Shown piece by piece: positions 36,330 through 47,770 of a DNA stretch of 64,000 bases (its first letter is position 1; each line of letters opens with the position of its first letter). Position numbers and translations under genes: made by a program. The notes beneath the pieces were generated by a model. That model had not been told where the DNA came from, did no database searches, and worked only from the letters and a program-made list of their open reading frames with translations. The stretch comes from Diphasiastrum complanatum (lineage: Eukaryota > Streptophyta > Lycopodiopsida > Lycopodiales > Lycopodiaceae), in assembly GCA_029204225.1 (NCBI GenBank), contig CM055097.1, positions 66,730,941 through 66,794,940 on the forward strand. Reading direction: 5' to 3'.

Positions 36330-36357
36330 CTTTCAAAAAGTGTTTATTGAATGTATT

Positions 36358-36795
36358 TTAAACTAATATAACCTCAAAAAGTTTATCTCTATGTCTAAAA
36401 TGAGTTTTGGCCTCATATTGACAATTTACCAAAATATGACTAAACTTGTTAAAATCTCTCACACTAAACATCATCAATCTTGAAGATAAGAAGCAAGTCA
36501 CTCCATGTCCACTAACACTATCTATGAACAAATCAAAGGTAGTAGCATCTCCAATGCTCTCCACCCTTGCAAAATGCACACTTAAATGGAAAATTTGCAT
36601 GCAATTTGATGAAGTTGCCTTTGTCTTTGAGGTCCTCCTTGGAGCTCTCGAGTTTTGAGGTTGATCCTCAAAATCTTCGTCTCTTTGATGCTCCTCCTCA
36701 ATCCTTGCAAGCTTTTTGTCACCAAGATTGTTAGTTGCATTCTCAATAGCAACACAAGCATGAAAGTGTGTATGTGATAGAGTGAGAGAGAAACT

Positions 36796-36798
<3 letters not shown>
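36358..36798 (-). pseudogene. Element C hinge plus unknown coding region
   Basis: A 146-codon frame carries EEEHQRDEDFEDQPQ, SSNCMQIFHLSVHFARV, FDLFIDSVSGHGVTCFLSSR and ends LFEVILV. It is clearly homologous to the element B region on both sides of the element I insertion, so it preserves the uninterrupted arrangement. The upstream part (gag-protease) is missing: the sequence runs into a CA microsatellite at 36800. The apparent N-terminus (SLTLSHTHFHAC) is read from the microsatellite edge and is not original. Confidence 0.6.

Positions 36799-36799
<1 letters not shown>

Positions 36800-36852
<53 letters not shown>
36800..36852. repeat. (CA)n microsatellite
   Basis: About 26 uninterrupted CA units at the truncated edge of element C. 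Confidence 0.95.
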
Positions 36853-36855
<3 letters not shown>

Positions 36856-38008
36856 TGTACTCTTAACATTAAAGAAGCTATCACTTGTTTATTGGCATTA
36901 AGTGAACTTTGAGATTCTAGGTTCATGCTACAATAGGTGAAGAAGAGATAGTTGTGTCCAATCTAAATATATCAAACTTAAAGGTGTCAAACCAATCTTG
37001 CTACCAAGAAAGGACTATGCACTAGCCATTGAGTAAGGTGATTTAGCTCTTGCTCCAACAAATGTCATTATAGTTGCTATTGACAAATTTTCAAGGATGA
37101 ATTTAGGTGCTAGGTGCTAAGTTCACCATCCTCAGTCAAATTTCCTCTGATATTTGAATAAGTTCTTGAAGTTATCTTTTAAGAATGAAAAAAAAAATTA
37201 AATAAGAAGCACACTCCATAAAAGTCAAACATCATTGAGACAAAGAACACACCAATTTGTGTTTGGCCCTTGAGTGTGTGTCATGGCATGGATTGGATAT
37301 GAGAAGATTGCAATCAAAAGCGTAAAAAACAGGGAGGAGAACACCCTACATGGGCCGATAGATGGGTGCTACTATGAGCGAGAAGATAAATTCTATTTTT
37401 CTATTTATAACACCAATGGTGTTTTTGTATAAAACTTCAACAATTAAATGTTAGAAATCTAAATAAGATACTTTTCACCATGTCTGCAATGAAAAAATTG
37501 AAAAAAAAAAATAGTAGATAGGGGCCCAAACAAATGGGTGAGAAACACCCATCCATCAATAGCTTGTGATTGTTTCTCACCCATCTACCAACTCCTATAA
37601 AGTGCTTTTCTTTCACGCATTTTAATTTCAATTGAATAAATAAGAATCTTACATTGAGTTATACGTTGTATAACTCAATGTAAGATTCTTGTATGAAGAC
37701 TTGTTCAAATTGTATTGCTGACAAATCTCTCATAAAGATGACATTGCCATGATGGAGAGCACAATAATATTTTGGGTCAAATATCCATAGAAGGCAAAAC
37801 AAGATAGCACTCTATAGGAACCAATAGATGATGTTAGATGTACAATGTTCACTTTACATTGTGACCAATATAACCAAGTGATTAGTCATGGCATTGTATA
37901 CTGTGAATTGACCTAACCTATTATTATTGAGCTCAATACAATTTCTCATTACACTTTAGGAGTTTTGTTGTTCTTTCTCTCTCTCAGCAAAGTCATATTA
38001 ACACAATA
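36853..38008. other. No supported gene; contains a perfect hairpin
   Basis: AT-rich DNA with no recognisable coding. Holds the inverted repeat listed next. Confidence 0.4.
37642..37690. repeat. Perfect 23-bp inverted repeat with 3-base loop
   Basis: Arms 37642-37664 (AAGAATCTTACATTGAGTTA then TAC) and 37668-37690 are exact reverse complements around GTT. Chance occurrence of 23 paired bases without mismatch is very unlikely. It could be the core of a foldback element or a recent inverted duplication. A cloning or assembly fold is also possible. Confidence 0.9.
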
Positions 38009-39025
38009 ATGGCCACCATGTGTGAGAAAGTATCATCAAAGATGAGTAAATTGGAAAACACATCCAATTACTTAGTTTGCAAATTCAAAATGAATAATTT
38101 GATATAAAAGAAATTGTGGACATTGTGATAGGTGAAGAAACACATCCACTCCTTGATGAGAACAAAAGAGCATTCAATAGGTGAGTTTGAAGAGCTTAGA
38201 CTTTCATCAATTTAATAGTGAAATATGCTATTGTTCCTTATATCAATGATTCACCAAGACCAAAGGAAGTATCGGATACACTCAAGAAGTTATTTGAGAT
38301 AGTCAATACACCTCACATTCTCTTTCTAAAGACAAAGCTACACACAATGAGAGTGGATGATGATGCTACCATAGCAGAACATTTTCTAAAGGTGAAAAAA
38401 ATCAAAGACCAACTAGTTGTAGTTGGTGACATAGTAGATAATTGAGAAATTGTGCAATTGACAAATGATAGTATTAGACATTTGTAACAAGAATTTCACA
38501 AGAGATATCCTACCTACCTATGATGAACTAGGGGGATTGTTGCTTCAGGAGGAGTAAAGGAGAGAAAATCTCAACTACTACAATCGAGCTTCGGATCAAG
38601 CATTTGTTGTTAGAGGTTGAAACCATAATGGAAAAAGAAGATTATCAAAATGAGAGATAAATCAAGCAAGAACTAATCCCGAGCAATCGAGTGGAAGAGA
38701 AATTTTTTAGAATCAGCAAGGTGGAGAGCAACGACAATTCAATAAGAAAAAAATCTTGGCAATTGTCATTGTTGTTACAAGCCACGACATTGGGAATGTG
38801 GATATAGGAAAAAACAATTCAACTCAAGGCAACAAAAGGAAAATGGCAAGCAAGCCACTATGTGGATCAACACCTTTATAAAAAATGATGACCAAGACTA
38901 TCAAAATTTTTAGAATGACAAAGGTGAATCTTCTTAACTAAGTATTTCTGCTTCGATGTTCAATGATGATCACCATAATACCTAGTATATCGATAGTGTT
39001 GCTACAAAACACGTAACCTCTTTCT
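38009..39025 (+). pseudogene. Element D: decayed Ty1/copia gag-protease
   Basis: ATG at 38009 opens MATMCEKVSSKMSKLENTSN followed by a gag-like YLVCKFKM. The frame is then broken by several stops. 38218-38445 reads KKLFEIVNTPH and HFLKVKKIKDQLVVVGDIV, the UBN2-type gag pattern of a different copia lineage from A, B and I. A degenerate zinc knuckle (CHCCYKPRHWECGYR) is near 38762, and the protease relic YIDSVATKHVTS near 38986 (normally IDSGATKHV). No LTR was found. Non-functional. Confidence 0.6.
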
Positions 39026-41208
39026 AAGTTCTATCCAACTGAACATTTTGTAACCAAACTAAATGTTGTAAAGCTTCAACGATATACACATTACATCAAT
39101 AATGCAAATGTGAAACTGTTTGTTTCAAAGTGGAGTCATTTAAGTGCACCAAGCATTTCAAGGCCAAGAAAATTACTTAGAAAGAAATGATTTTTTAGGG
39201 ACAAGACTAAGAACTGCACCCAACATGTCATAAGTCACTCAACATGGCTTCATAAGACTTTAGAGAGTCGGGCACTCCCAGTGAGGCAGTTATAGTGAGC
39301 TTGCATGCATTAATCAAAGAACAATATCCATATTTGCAAAAACAAAACTTAATTTTGAGAGTACTTTTCAAGGCTGTTGAATGAACTCCATTTTTCTCAC
39401 TTGTGGGAGGTTGGAAGGTTCAAAAGTACACAAGGAGTAGGGTGCCCAAAGCCATAGAGGAAGCAAAAAAAAAAATTACAAGGTAAAAAATGGCACCATG
39501 CAAGAAAACGGTCACACGCACACGCACACGCACACACACACATGACTAAGATAGGGATCGTGTGTTAACTGGTGGTCTTTTTTGTGTATACAAGGTGGAC
39601 CCCCACATGAAAACATGAGCAAGTCAATGAGCGTCCTAACCTGCCACTTCGCAAGGTTGATGCAAATCCATGTTAGCCCTTTGACTGAATTGGTTGGATG
39701 GTCCAAATCTCCTTTTGAAGGGGATAAAAAAAACAACAGTTTTTAATAAAAAAAACTTCATAGCGAAATTGGACTTGGGTCCCTAAGGGCCAACCCTTAA
39801 TATTCAAGAACCACCTAAAAGTGTTTTTTTTCCCTAGGAAATTAGATAGAAATGAAAAAAATGGAGTGATAAAATCACGTGAAAAACGGTAATGTATCAT
39901 GATTGTTATTGGATAAGAGCTATCTACAAACATTAGGCTACACATGGATATAAAAATCTATGGAATTTTTGAAAAAGGTAGTGCATTATTTAGCCTCTTA
40001 AGGCACTAGTGAGATTTTCTAAGGCAAAATCTTCATTTTGAAACAACTTGAGAACATCCATCAAAATGAAACAAGACTATAGATTTCTTTGATCAATTTC
40101 AATGTGACTTTTTCATTTTGCTTAGGTCTAGTTATTGATATAGCTGAATATCATTTCTTTCTTCTACTGACAAGTTTGATTATTATACATGTAGGTAGTT
40201 TTTAAAGCATTGTGAATGTCCTCAACTACATTCACAACAACAAGTACATGTGGTGCTATCTATGTTTTTGCCTACCAACCCTAATATTCAAATTGTAATC
40301 TTCTAAAGTTTTCTCCCCAACTCAACAAGCAGTCAAGAGGTGGGCGTCATGATATGTTGTCTTGGATGTGTGTGTAAGGATCATGTCTCCAACAATCCTT
40401 TTTCATCAAAAATCCATGATCAACAAAATCTTCCATCGAAAACTCAAGAGTCCACACAAACTAAAATTCTTCTCATATTCTTCTCTCATCTAAAATTCTT
40501 CTCATATTCTTCTCATGTAGCAACACTTGCACCTACAATCACATGGTGTACAACAACTCAAGATAGACTTTCCTCTACCCAAGGAGTTCATCTTCTAAAC
40601 GAGTACTGAGATTGGAAAATCTTCATGACAATCTGCTTTATCCTACATAACAATATCACATGTGCACAACAAGAGTTGCTTCTTCTGTAGCACAGGGGTA
40701 CATAAGTCTCTTTCATAGTATCTTTACCTTCAAATATCTTAGCCTCTTTCACATTGTCTGCAGCTCCAATCTGCTCAATAGTATTCTTTGCACTTGTAGT
40801 TTCTAGAGCAAGCAGGGCATTTCAGATGCTTCTAGAAGGTCAGGAATAATCACACTACTCTGTAGGGCACAAATCCACCTACTTGAATAATTTGGAGACT
40901 CAGAATCTTCTCGAAAATTTATTAGAAGATTCTATTCTAGAAAAGCTAATTATTCATGATTCACATGAATTCTGTTAATCAGTATGCATTTTTGAGATTT
41001 AGACCTAAGAAATAAACTCCCATATCATTTCTTCAGTAATCTGTAAGAGCAGGATATGGAACTATATGATTTGTAAACACACAGTGTTATGTAGGGTTTA
41101 TTGCACAGGACAGCCTCCAGAAAACCACCTCAAATTGAAGTTGGAAGATTCCTTGAATCCCTAGTGAGTTCTCACAGTGACATACCTTCAGATGTGTTGT
41201 TATTTCTT
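39026..41208. other. No supported gene; 3' side of the lipase gene
   Basis: A CA-rich tract lies at 39511-39543, and a short duplicated phrase (AAAATTCTTCTCATATTCTT) at about 40462-40510. No coding motif was recognised. Confidence 0.4.
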
Positions 41209-42348
41209 TCATATTTCCATAGCAGAAATACTTTGAAAATGGAAACAGACGGGTTGTCTGCCAGCGGCAACCAAGTCCATGACGTGCTTTAGTTGATGCG
41301 TCTTGAAGAAGCAGTCAAGACACGCACGACTTGGAGATTGAGAATTCACCAGCATGTCTGGAGGAAAATGTTCCAATTTATTTGTTGTAACAGTGCTGCG
41401 TGAGTTCAAGGGCTCGTTGAAAAGCTTTGGCATCAGAAAAGGCTTCACGTCATCCAACGTGTGTCTTCTCAAGGACGGTGCGGGTTTTCTCCAGAAGCAA
41501 GTTTGACAGGCTACAGGTTTCTTAGTTTCGTAATAACAAAAAGTCCCTACCTGTTTCTCCCAGAGGATTCTTATAACCTCATCCCACTCATCCGATATGA
41601 CAAACACTTTATGCTGCTTTTCTGCTTTAAGCTGTAACGAATATTTATCCAGAATGTTTTTTGGACCCGGAGCGCTAAAGGCTACTACAGGAAGCAGGCG
41701 AAAGTCAGAAAGCGCTGCAGAGACCAAGATAGCCAAAGAAGCTCCCAGGCTATGGCCTGACAATAGCAACGGGGAGTCGGGATATGCATCCATGACTTTT
41801 CTGGTATAGTTAAGCGCCTGTGAGAAATAATCAAGAGTTTCATTGCCAAACTTAGAGCAATCTTTAGGGATAGGGAAAATGAAGTCTTCTTCCCCGAACA
41901 AGATGAGGTCCACACACACGTCCGCAATGCTGGCCGTTCCTCTGAATGCCAAAACCACTCTCTTACCCTCGCCTGTCTGTGCGGCTGCTCCTTCATGAAC
42001 CCTACCTTCTTCTGCTTCTGCTTGTTCTTCATAAACCACAGCGTGAGCGCCACCATGAAGCGGCGCAAGGGGCAAAACCTGCGATGCCATAGTCCATCCC
42101 TCAACGGCCTCCTGCTTGGGATAGCTATAGGCATTGGCAGAGATTTGAGCAAGCGGCCATGCGATTTGCCGAAACTCTGAGCCATCCAGACGATCCAAGG
42201 TGGTGATCCAGTCCCATCCAGCAGAAGGGAATGGCGAGACAAGCAGAAGCTGCTGCCAAAGGCATGAAGAAAGAAGAAGCAGCACTGACAGTGTCCATGT
42301 GGGAGGGAGCAAACAACGATCCATCACTACAGCCATAGCCATAGCCAT
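41209..42348 (-). CDS. Secreted class-3 (fungal-type) lipase, single exon
   Basis: 379 codons without interruption. A hydrophobic N-terminus (residues about 15-38, LSVLLLLSSCLWQQLLLV) looks like a signal peptide or anchor. FRGT at 135-138 is the oxyanion-side motif, and GHSLG at 198-202 the nucleophile elbow (Ser200). DEV at 256-258 and the His in RRHTLDD (296) are candidate Asp and His of the triad. A Cys cluster (C271, C281, C284) may form disulfides. Class-3 lipases hydrolyse acylglycerols or other acyl esters; the true substrate cannot be told. Three Met codons open the frame, and the first was taken. A TA tract lies 25-50 bases upstream. The only intact host-type gene here, lying alone among retroelement debris. 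Intron-less structure could reflect an old retrocopy. Confidence 0.85.
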   Translation of the reverse strand: MAMAMAVVMDRCLLPPTWTLSVLLLLSSCLWQQLLLVSPFPSAGWDWITTLDRLDGSEFRQIAWPLAQISANAYSYPKQEAVEGWTMASQVLPLAPLHGGAHAVVYEEQAEAEEGRVHEGAAAQTGEGKRVVLAFRGTASIADVCVDLILFGEEDFIFPIPKDCSKFGNETLDYFSQALNYTRKVMDAYPDSPLLLSGHSLGASLAILVSAALSDFRLLPVVAFSAPGPKNILDKYSLQLKAEKQHKVFVISDEWDEVIRILWEKQVGTFCYYETKKPVACQTCFWRKPAPSLRRHTLDDVKPFLMPKLFNEPLNSRSTVTTNKLEHFPPDMLVNSQSPSRACLDCFFKTHQLKHVMDLVAAGRQPVCFHFQSISAMEI

Positions 42349-42374
42349 AGCAGCTAGGAGCTTCGCCCCTTTAC

Positions 42375-42486
42375 ATATACATATATATATATATATATAT
42401 CAGGTTTTCAGCCACACAAAAAGGAAGGTTTTCAGTCACACAAACACAAACACAAAGTAGCTTTGAATTGAGGTTAAGACCTCATC

Positions 42487-42530
<44 letters not shown>
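42375..42530. repeat. Two TA-rich microsatellites upstream of the lipase gene
   Basis: 42375-42400 and 42489-42530 are TA/CATA tracts separated by duplicated GGTTTTCAGCCACACAAA-type phrases. The proximal tract sits where a core promoter would be expected for the minus-strand lipase gene. Confidence 0.8.
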
Positions 42531-42531
<1 letters not shown>

Positions 42532-43679
42532 GTGATCGATCATCTTCCACCAAATCCTGAATTTTCGAAATGAGTTGACAATGTATGCCAAATTGATTGC
42601 AATGAGACACTAAGAAAAGTAACACAAAGCATAATGATTTCTAATGCGAGAGAGTAACAAAAGTAACACAAAGCATCATCATGATTTCTAATGTGAACAA
42701 TGCATACAGCTTGTAGCGTTTATTGAGATTTTCACTTGGAAGATTTTGATTTTCTTGGAAATGCTACACGTTATCCATGTTTTGACATTTAGCTGCCTAA
42801 TTTGACGGCCACCTAGAGAGAGAACGTTATACCCAAAACTGAAGAGGGTGCCAAAGTCAAACGTGACACATGAGTGATGATAGCACATAAGACAGGATGA
42901 TAGCACATGACTGATGATAGCACATAAGACAGGATGCCCTAGGAAGTGGTAAGTTTGCTTCAACTAAAGCTATTGCTCCATTTGTCTTAATGATGGCATT
43001 TTCTATGTTATTTGTGTTTCAATATTCTTGCATTGTACTTGGGTATGTTTTTGAGGTAGCAATCCACAAAAGTGATCATTAGATTTCAATCTCGAATAGT
43101 ATCTAGATCTCATCAAATATAAAAAAGACTTTATAGAACATACACTAGAAAAGCAAAGCAAAAGTTGAAGTAGCAAATATACTTGAAAGATACTTTCAAT
43201 AGAAAAGCAAACATGTCATGCAAATAATAATAACATCTCTTCAAATTCCAATATGCCTTTGAGTTTACAAGATGAGATTTTAGTTTGCTGTACCCATGCT
43301 TGCCAATTGATTTGTAATGTCATACATAAATTTTTTTGATTCTATTGGGTATAATTCTATTGACTATGCCATTTAAAATATCCAAATTTGTAGGTATCAT
43401 CACCTTTGCTCTTATTTCTAGTTTAGAAATTTGATGAAAAAATGGATCATTGATCCATGTAGTTAACTCATTATGTAATGTTGCATTTGTTTTAATAGAA
43501 ATATTTAATATATCAAAAGTTTTTCCAACATGTAGTTATTGAAATGAAGGACATCCTCTCTATGAGTGCATATGATAGTTGTATTACTTATTATTGTTTA
43601 CGACGTACTTTCATTGTTGCCAGCTGTAACCAGGTGTAACTAGCTGTAGGCTAGAATGTTAGTCAACTCCCAAACTTGG
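42531..43679. other. No supported gene; short local duplications
   Basis: AAGTAACACAAAGCAT repeats at about 42615 and 42660, and GATGATAGCACATAAGACAG at about 42875 and 42915. No coding motif was recognised. Confidence 0.4.
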
Positions 43680-43742
43680 CTGGATCACAAAAACTCAATG
43701 TACATAGTGAACTGGCTTGAAATTGCCAATGAGCTCCAAAAA
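43680..43742 (-). mobile_element. LTR fragment of element-B type at the 5' edge of gene X copy 1
   Basis: About 62 bases (GGATCACAAAAACTCAATGT through GAGCTCCAAAA) match 34952-35013 in the element B LTR with two or three differences. The match begins and ends abruptly and takes the place of the first part of gene X seen in copy 2. Confidence 0.75.
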
Positions 43743-43761
43743 TAATTTATCGATTCATTTA

Positions 43762-44411
43762 GATATTGGAAAATTACAGAGGAAGAACTTCTGAAGAGCT
43801 AGCAAATAGTGGTATATTCTTCAAGGAGTCTAAGTACATTTCAGATATGTATCACACTTCCACATTTTGGAAGTGATGAATGGCTTGCACTTGATAGTAT
43901 AGTGTCAGAATTTATGTCCTCATATGTATTCGTTGATTTCTTTTCAAATGCAAATATTCGTAGAACACTAACATTATTTGTTTGTAAGGATGTGCCAGAT
44001 GACACTCTTTCAAATCTGATGGATGTGGGTTTGGATTGCAAGACAATTGGAGATATTGAATGTAGGATTAACAAATCTTCTATGATATTCTGTTATTGTA
44101 TTGGGAGACAAATGCTTAGTCTTACATTCAGATACCAGAGATGGAAACGAATAAGTGGGACCTGGATGCCACTAGATCAAGACCTTCAAATGGATGGCCA
44201 CACAAATAAAAAAGAAGTCCACATTTTCAATAATGAAGATATGCTAACTATGATTGAAGTGGAGGATCATTGGAGCTTAAGTTATATCAGACAAGAGCTG
44301 ATCTTAATGCACAATGAAATTCTACTTGAACACTTCAGTTTCATTATAAATGGAAAGCAAGAAACTATCTTTTCAGCTTGGGTATTTACAAATTTTCCAG
44401 CCTCATTTTGA
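43762..44411 (+). pseudogene. Cassette copy 1, gene X (5'-truncated)
   Basis: It aligns with gene X of copy 2 from GKLQ onward. The frame is broken at about 43790 and then open to 44411. Shared blocks include SDEW, DSIVSE, TLFVCKD (TLTLFVCKDVPDD here), NKSSMIF, MLSLTF, TWMPLDQD, GHTNKKE, MIEVEDHW and the C-terminal FSFIINGK. No known domain is recognised with confidence. The last block (helix, LxxxF, FIINGK strand) looks like a small beta-grasp-type fold, which is a guess. The 3' end overlaps the antisense end of gene Y copy 1 by about 130 bases. Confidence 0.6.
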
Positions 44412-44424
44412 ATACGTATATCAT

Positions 44425-46041
44425 CTGGCTTAGATGGCCCTAGAAGAGTCTTTGGTCCAGCTGTTGCCCTGGCCAATATGCTGAGGATGAGCTCCTGTCA
44501 AAACTTGTACACTTCGCCAGCTGTATAATCACGGAGGGCAAACTGCAATAAAATATATCATATATTAGATGAAGATTTATGATAAACACTTCATGAAAAA
44601 GAAAACTAAATAACTCACCTTCGAAATATCAACATCCTCCTGAATATTGTACCACTCAAAAAATAGCTTTGCATTGTAGAGTATACACTATGCACAACTA
44701 AATGAGTTGTTTTGTTGGGGAGTCTGCAACACTTTCAACTGATTAGATGAGTCATTTTGCCAGGGAGGAAGAAACTGACACTAAAAAAAGATCATAAGAA
44801 AAAATACGTAGGAAGTGTTCAATAATAACCTCAATGCTAACAATTTCACAATCCCCTACCATGGCATTATCTAATGGAAAGTATTTACAAACTGCTGGCA
44901 ACAACGAGTCAAAATCTTTGTGTGTATGACCGGCAGAATTCATTTTCACACAAAAAAGATTTATTACATTAATTATTGTTATATTTATAGAGACAATAGT
45001 CAATATCCAATGATCACTTCAGAAAGAAGCATTCCATCAGATATATGATACAGTGATTACAAGTAAACTTAAACATACAAACAAGTAGAGAAAAAGACAT
45101 ACTTGATATGATATGGCATCACCAACATCTTCATAGTTGGTGAGCATCCACCAAGGAGACAACGTGCAAAAGTGTCGGTGTCGTCCTTGATGGCCTCCAG
45201 AAAAAAATTGCTGAGAAAACAGACTTGTTTTATTGAATCCCTCGCAATATCAAATTGTAGGAGAGGGAGACCCGCCTCTATAACTTGTTTGCTAATCGAA
45301 GCCCTTCTATCCTTCATCTGAATACAATCAGAGATCCTAAAGTTAAGACTAAAACCAATTTCTTCTATTTTGAAGAGAATTGGCATGCCGATATTATCTA
45401 TTGCATCTGATATCTCTCTCTTAAATTTTAGATAATCTTCAAAATCCAAGTATATAGAGGGGAGAGAGGAGTAGTGGGAGGAGGGGGGAGAGTAGTAGTA
45501 TTCACAATAGAGGGGCTAATAGGAGGATTGTCCAAAATTTTTGTGGCTGAGTTGACCACAATATCTAAGGCCTTAGTATTTACAATGGCATCACCTCCAA
45601 AAGAGAAATGTTGGAGGTCCATGTGTCATACCTTTTTTGGTGCATCAGCAGAGATTTTCTTACCTCGTTTAGGGGCTTGTTGCTTGTGAGGCCTCTCTGT
45701 GAGAAGGTTAATCTTGTTAATGGTTCGTCCCTAGGAGTAGAGGGTTCACCCTTGTGAAGTCTATAGTATCTATCCTTAATTCTATACAAAATCTGAAAAT
45801 CGTTGGGCATTATGGTGACCCACAACAAAAATGAATCTTAAAAAAAAAGGCTCAAATAATCCTCTGTGGACTCATGCAAGCATTGTAGTGTTGCAGGTGT
45901 GAACTTAACAAAATTGTACAGATTATCTCTTGTGATCTCACAGACAGTTCTATAAAAAAGGGGCTCTTGGTATCAGGAGTTCAGTGGATCTCTGATATTT
46001 CTTAATTCCAGAGAGCCACATGCTCCTGTTACGCCTGGTCT
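44425..46041 (-). pseudogene. Cassette copy 1, gene Y: histone-H3-like fold plus C48-like region
   Basis: Read on the minus strand. 46041-45750 translates, with two frameshifts, to RPG, KYQRSTELLI, PFF, CEITRDN, FTPATLQCLHESTEDYLSL and VTIMPNDFQI, which follow the histone H3 fold in order (RPGT, KYQKSTELLI, PF, REI, FQSSA, LQE, VTIMPKDIQL). A basic linker (APKRGKK, then APKKV) follows. Then comes DYLKFKREI and KDRRASISKQVIEAGL, and, across an 86-base intron (45017-45102, GTATGT...AG), PYHIN joined to DHWILTIV, the Ulp1/C48 pattern around the active-site His. A second intron (44543-44829) precedes FALRDYTAGEVYKF. The expected catalytic Cys is not present. Stops show that it is inactive. Confidence 0.65.
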
Positions 46042-47020
46042 GCCATGGTGGATTTGTTGGAGTTAATCTTCACTCTGACTCACCCGAATTCGATTTTTAA
46101 GCACCAGTAAGTTAGTATTCTCTCTCTACAATGACATGTAGTCTTACTCGCATAAGTCGAACAACCTGTGTAATACATCGACTTGAAGCAGAAGCATGAT
46201 TGATTTCGTCGAAGTCCACTTCATCGACTTCACCGACTCGACTTCTAGACATTCTAACATCAATTCCATCGACATCGACATCTTCTCAAGGGCGAGCTAG
46301 TCGACTCGACTTGATCGATATCTTCAACTTTTACCATTCAAAATGGAGCTCTTCTTCTATCCTATTCGACACAGACCATGTCACAGTTCATTTCAATTCT
46401 TTGCAGTAATTGCATTACTTCACGCTTGTTGCCCACACAGTTTTTATAACTGTCGCATGTATATATACATAATGGCAACACACTATGAATACATGATGAT
46501 GTAAGAGAAAAGTGTCAATTAGTATAAGCGAGATTCAGAGTTCCTTTGTGAACTCCATTGTATCAGAATTATATGATTCCATAGGATTAGGGATTTTAGA
46601 GAGAATGAAAGTAATTCAAGAACTAGAGATAGTATTCAATCTGTAACTAGCTTAGTAAGATCACAACACATTGTGCGCTGTTACTGTGAATCATTCTCGG
46701 GCACAAGATCGTGATATGATAGTTGCATTCACAACAACTTAATTCAAATTTTGACTTTCTTATGTCTGTTCCACTATGAATGCATTCTGATAATTTCTCT
46801 CTCACTCACTGATATTCACTCCACAACTCACTTGGGATATCTAATCTCGAAGGAAGCATGCTTGTCTTAGACATGTAACTGTTTTGCTCTCTTCATGGTT
46901 GTCTTTGACACCTACAAGATATTCCTCCTGTCAATCTAAGTAATAGTTTGAATCTATTGTTTGGTAAAGATCCTGTTATAATTTGCATGTTGAGTTTTCT
47001 ATAATCATTTCGCATTTCAA

Positions 47021-47104
47021 GCCCAACAAGCTGGTATCAAAGCAATACAAATCCAATGAGTTGGTATCAGAACAGTAGAAACCCAACAAGTTGGTGTCAA
47101 AGCC
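47021..47104 (+). promoter_or_regulatory. Element E triple primer-binding-site array
   Basis: Three tandem primer-like sites occur at spacing of about 32 bases: CTGGTATCAAAGC (47031), TTGGTATCAGAAC (about 47062) and TTGGTGTCAAAGCC (about 47092). The first and third are preceded by CCCAACAAG and the middle one by CCAATGAG. This looks like amplification of the LTR-end/primer-site junction. Confidence 0.65.
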
Positions 47105-47163
47105 ATCGTTCCAAACAATTATTACTATTCAAGACTATTTTACAAGTTTTTAGATCATTCATC

Positions 47164-47695
47164 ATGGAAGGTACATCTTCAGAAATCCACTTGATTAATA
47201 ATTTCAATGGTGATGACTTCTACATGTGGAAATTCAAGATGAAGATGATACTCACTGAAAAAGAACTCTAGGGATACATCAACAGTTCAACAACCAAGCC
47301 GACTGAACTTGACATGCTGACCACCTGGAAAGCTAAGGATGGCAAAGCTCTTGCCATTGTATCTCTGAATCTTAAAGATTCACAAATAGTTCATGTAGCA
47401 AATTGTTCCAGCTCCAAAGAAGCATGAGAGAGACTTTCTGGTCTACATGAAACAACAGATGTGTGGACTCGTCTCTTTCGAGGCATTCAACCATTTCAAA
47501 GAATTCAAAATTTTTGTTGAGACACGATTGGTCAAAGACTCAAGACCCTGCATACAGACAGTGGTGGAGAGTTCCTGTCAGACGAAATGTCTGACTTCTT
47601 ATCATCATGCGGCATTTATCATCAATTCACCACCAACTACACACACCACAACAGAATGGAGTAGCAGAGAAGAAGAACCAAACAATACTTAATGT
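47164..47695 (+). pseudogene. Element E gag start fused to an integrase fragment
   Basis: MEGTSSEIHLINNFNGDDFY then WKFKMKMILTEKEL, followed by a stop, is a copia gag N-terminus. KALAIVSLNLKDSQIVHVAN continues it to about 47430. From about 47530 the reading is LHTDSGGEFLSDEMSDFL and GIYHQFTTNYTHHNRME, a decayed integrase core (TDNGGEF...YTPQQNG). Everything between, and all of RT, is deleted. Confidence 0.7.
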
Positions 47696-47770
47696 TACAC
47701 AATCAATGATGTCACATTTCAGGATCCTAGGAGTTAAGCTTAAGGGGGAGTGTTGGAGTTAATCTTCACT

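Larger units (their letters stand above)
46055..47770 (+). mobile_element. Element E: small copia deletion derivative
   Basis: The left LTR (46055-about 47028) starts TGTTGGAGTTAATCTTCACT and ends CCCAACA. The right LTR begins identically at 47751, after the purine run AAGGGGGAG, but diverges after 20 bases, so it is truncated. The 0.7-kb interior holds a gag start (47164) joined to an integrase scrap. The element lies just upstream of the H3-like start of gene Y copy 1, between the two cassettes. Confidence 0.7.

Noticed and set aside
36800-36852. CA tract as part of element C coding
   Set aside because: It is a pure microsatellite; the apparent His/Thr N-terminus of the adjacent frame comes from reading into it.
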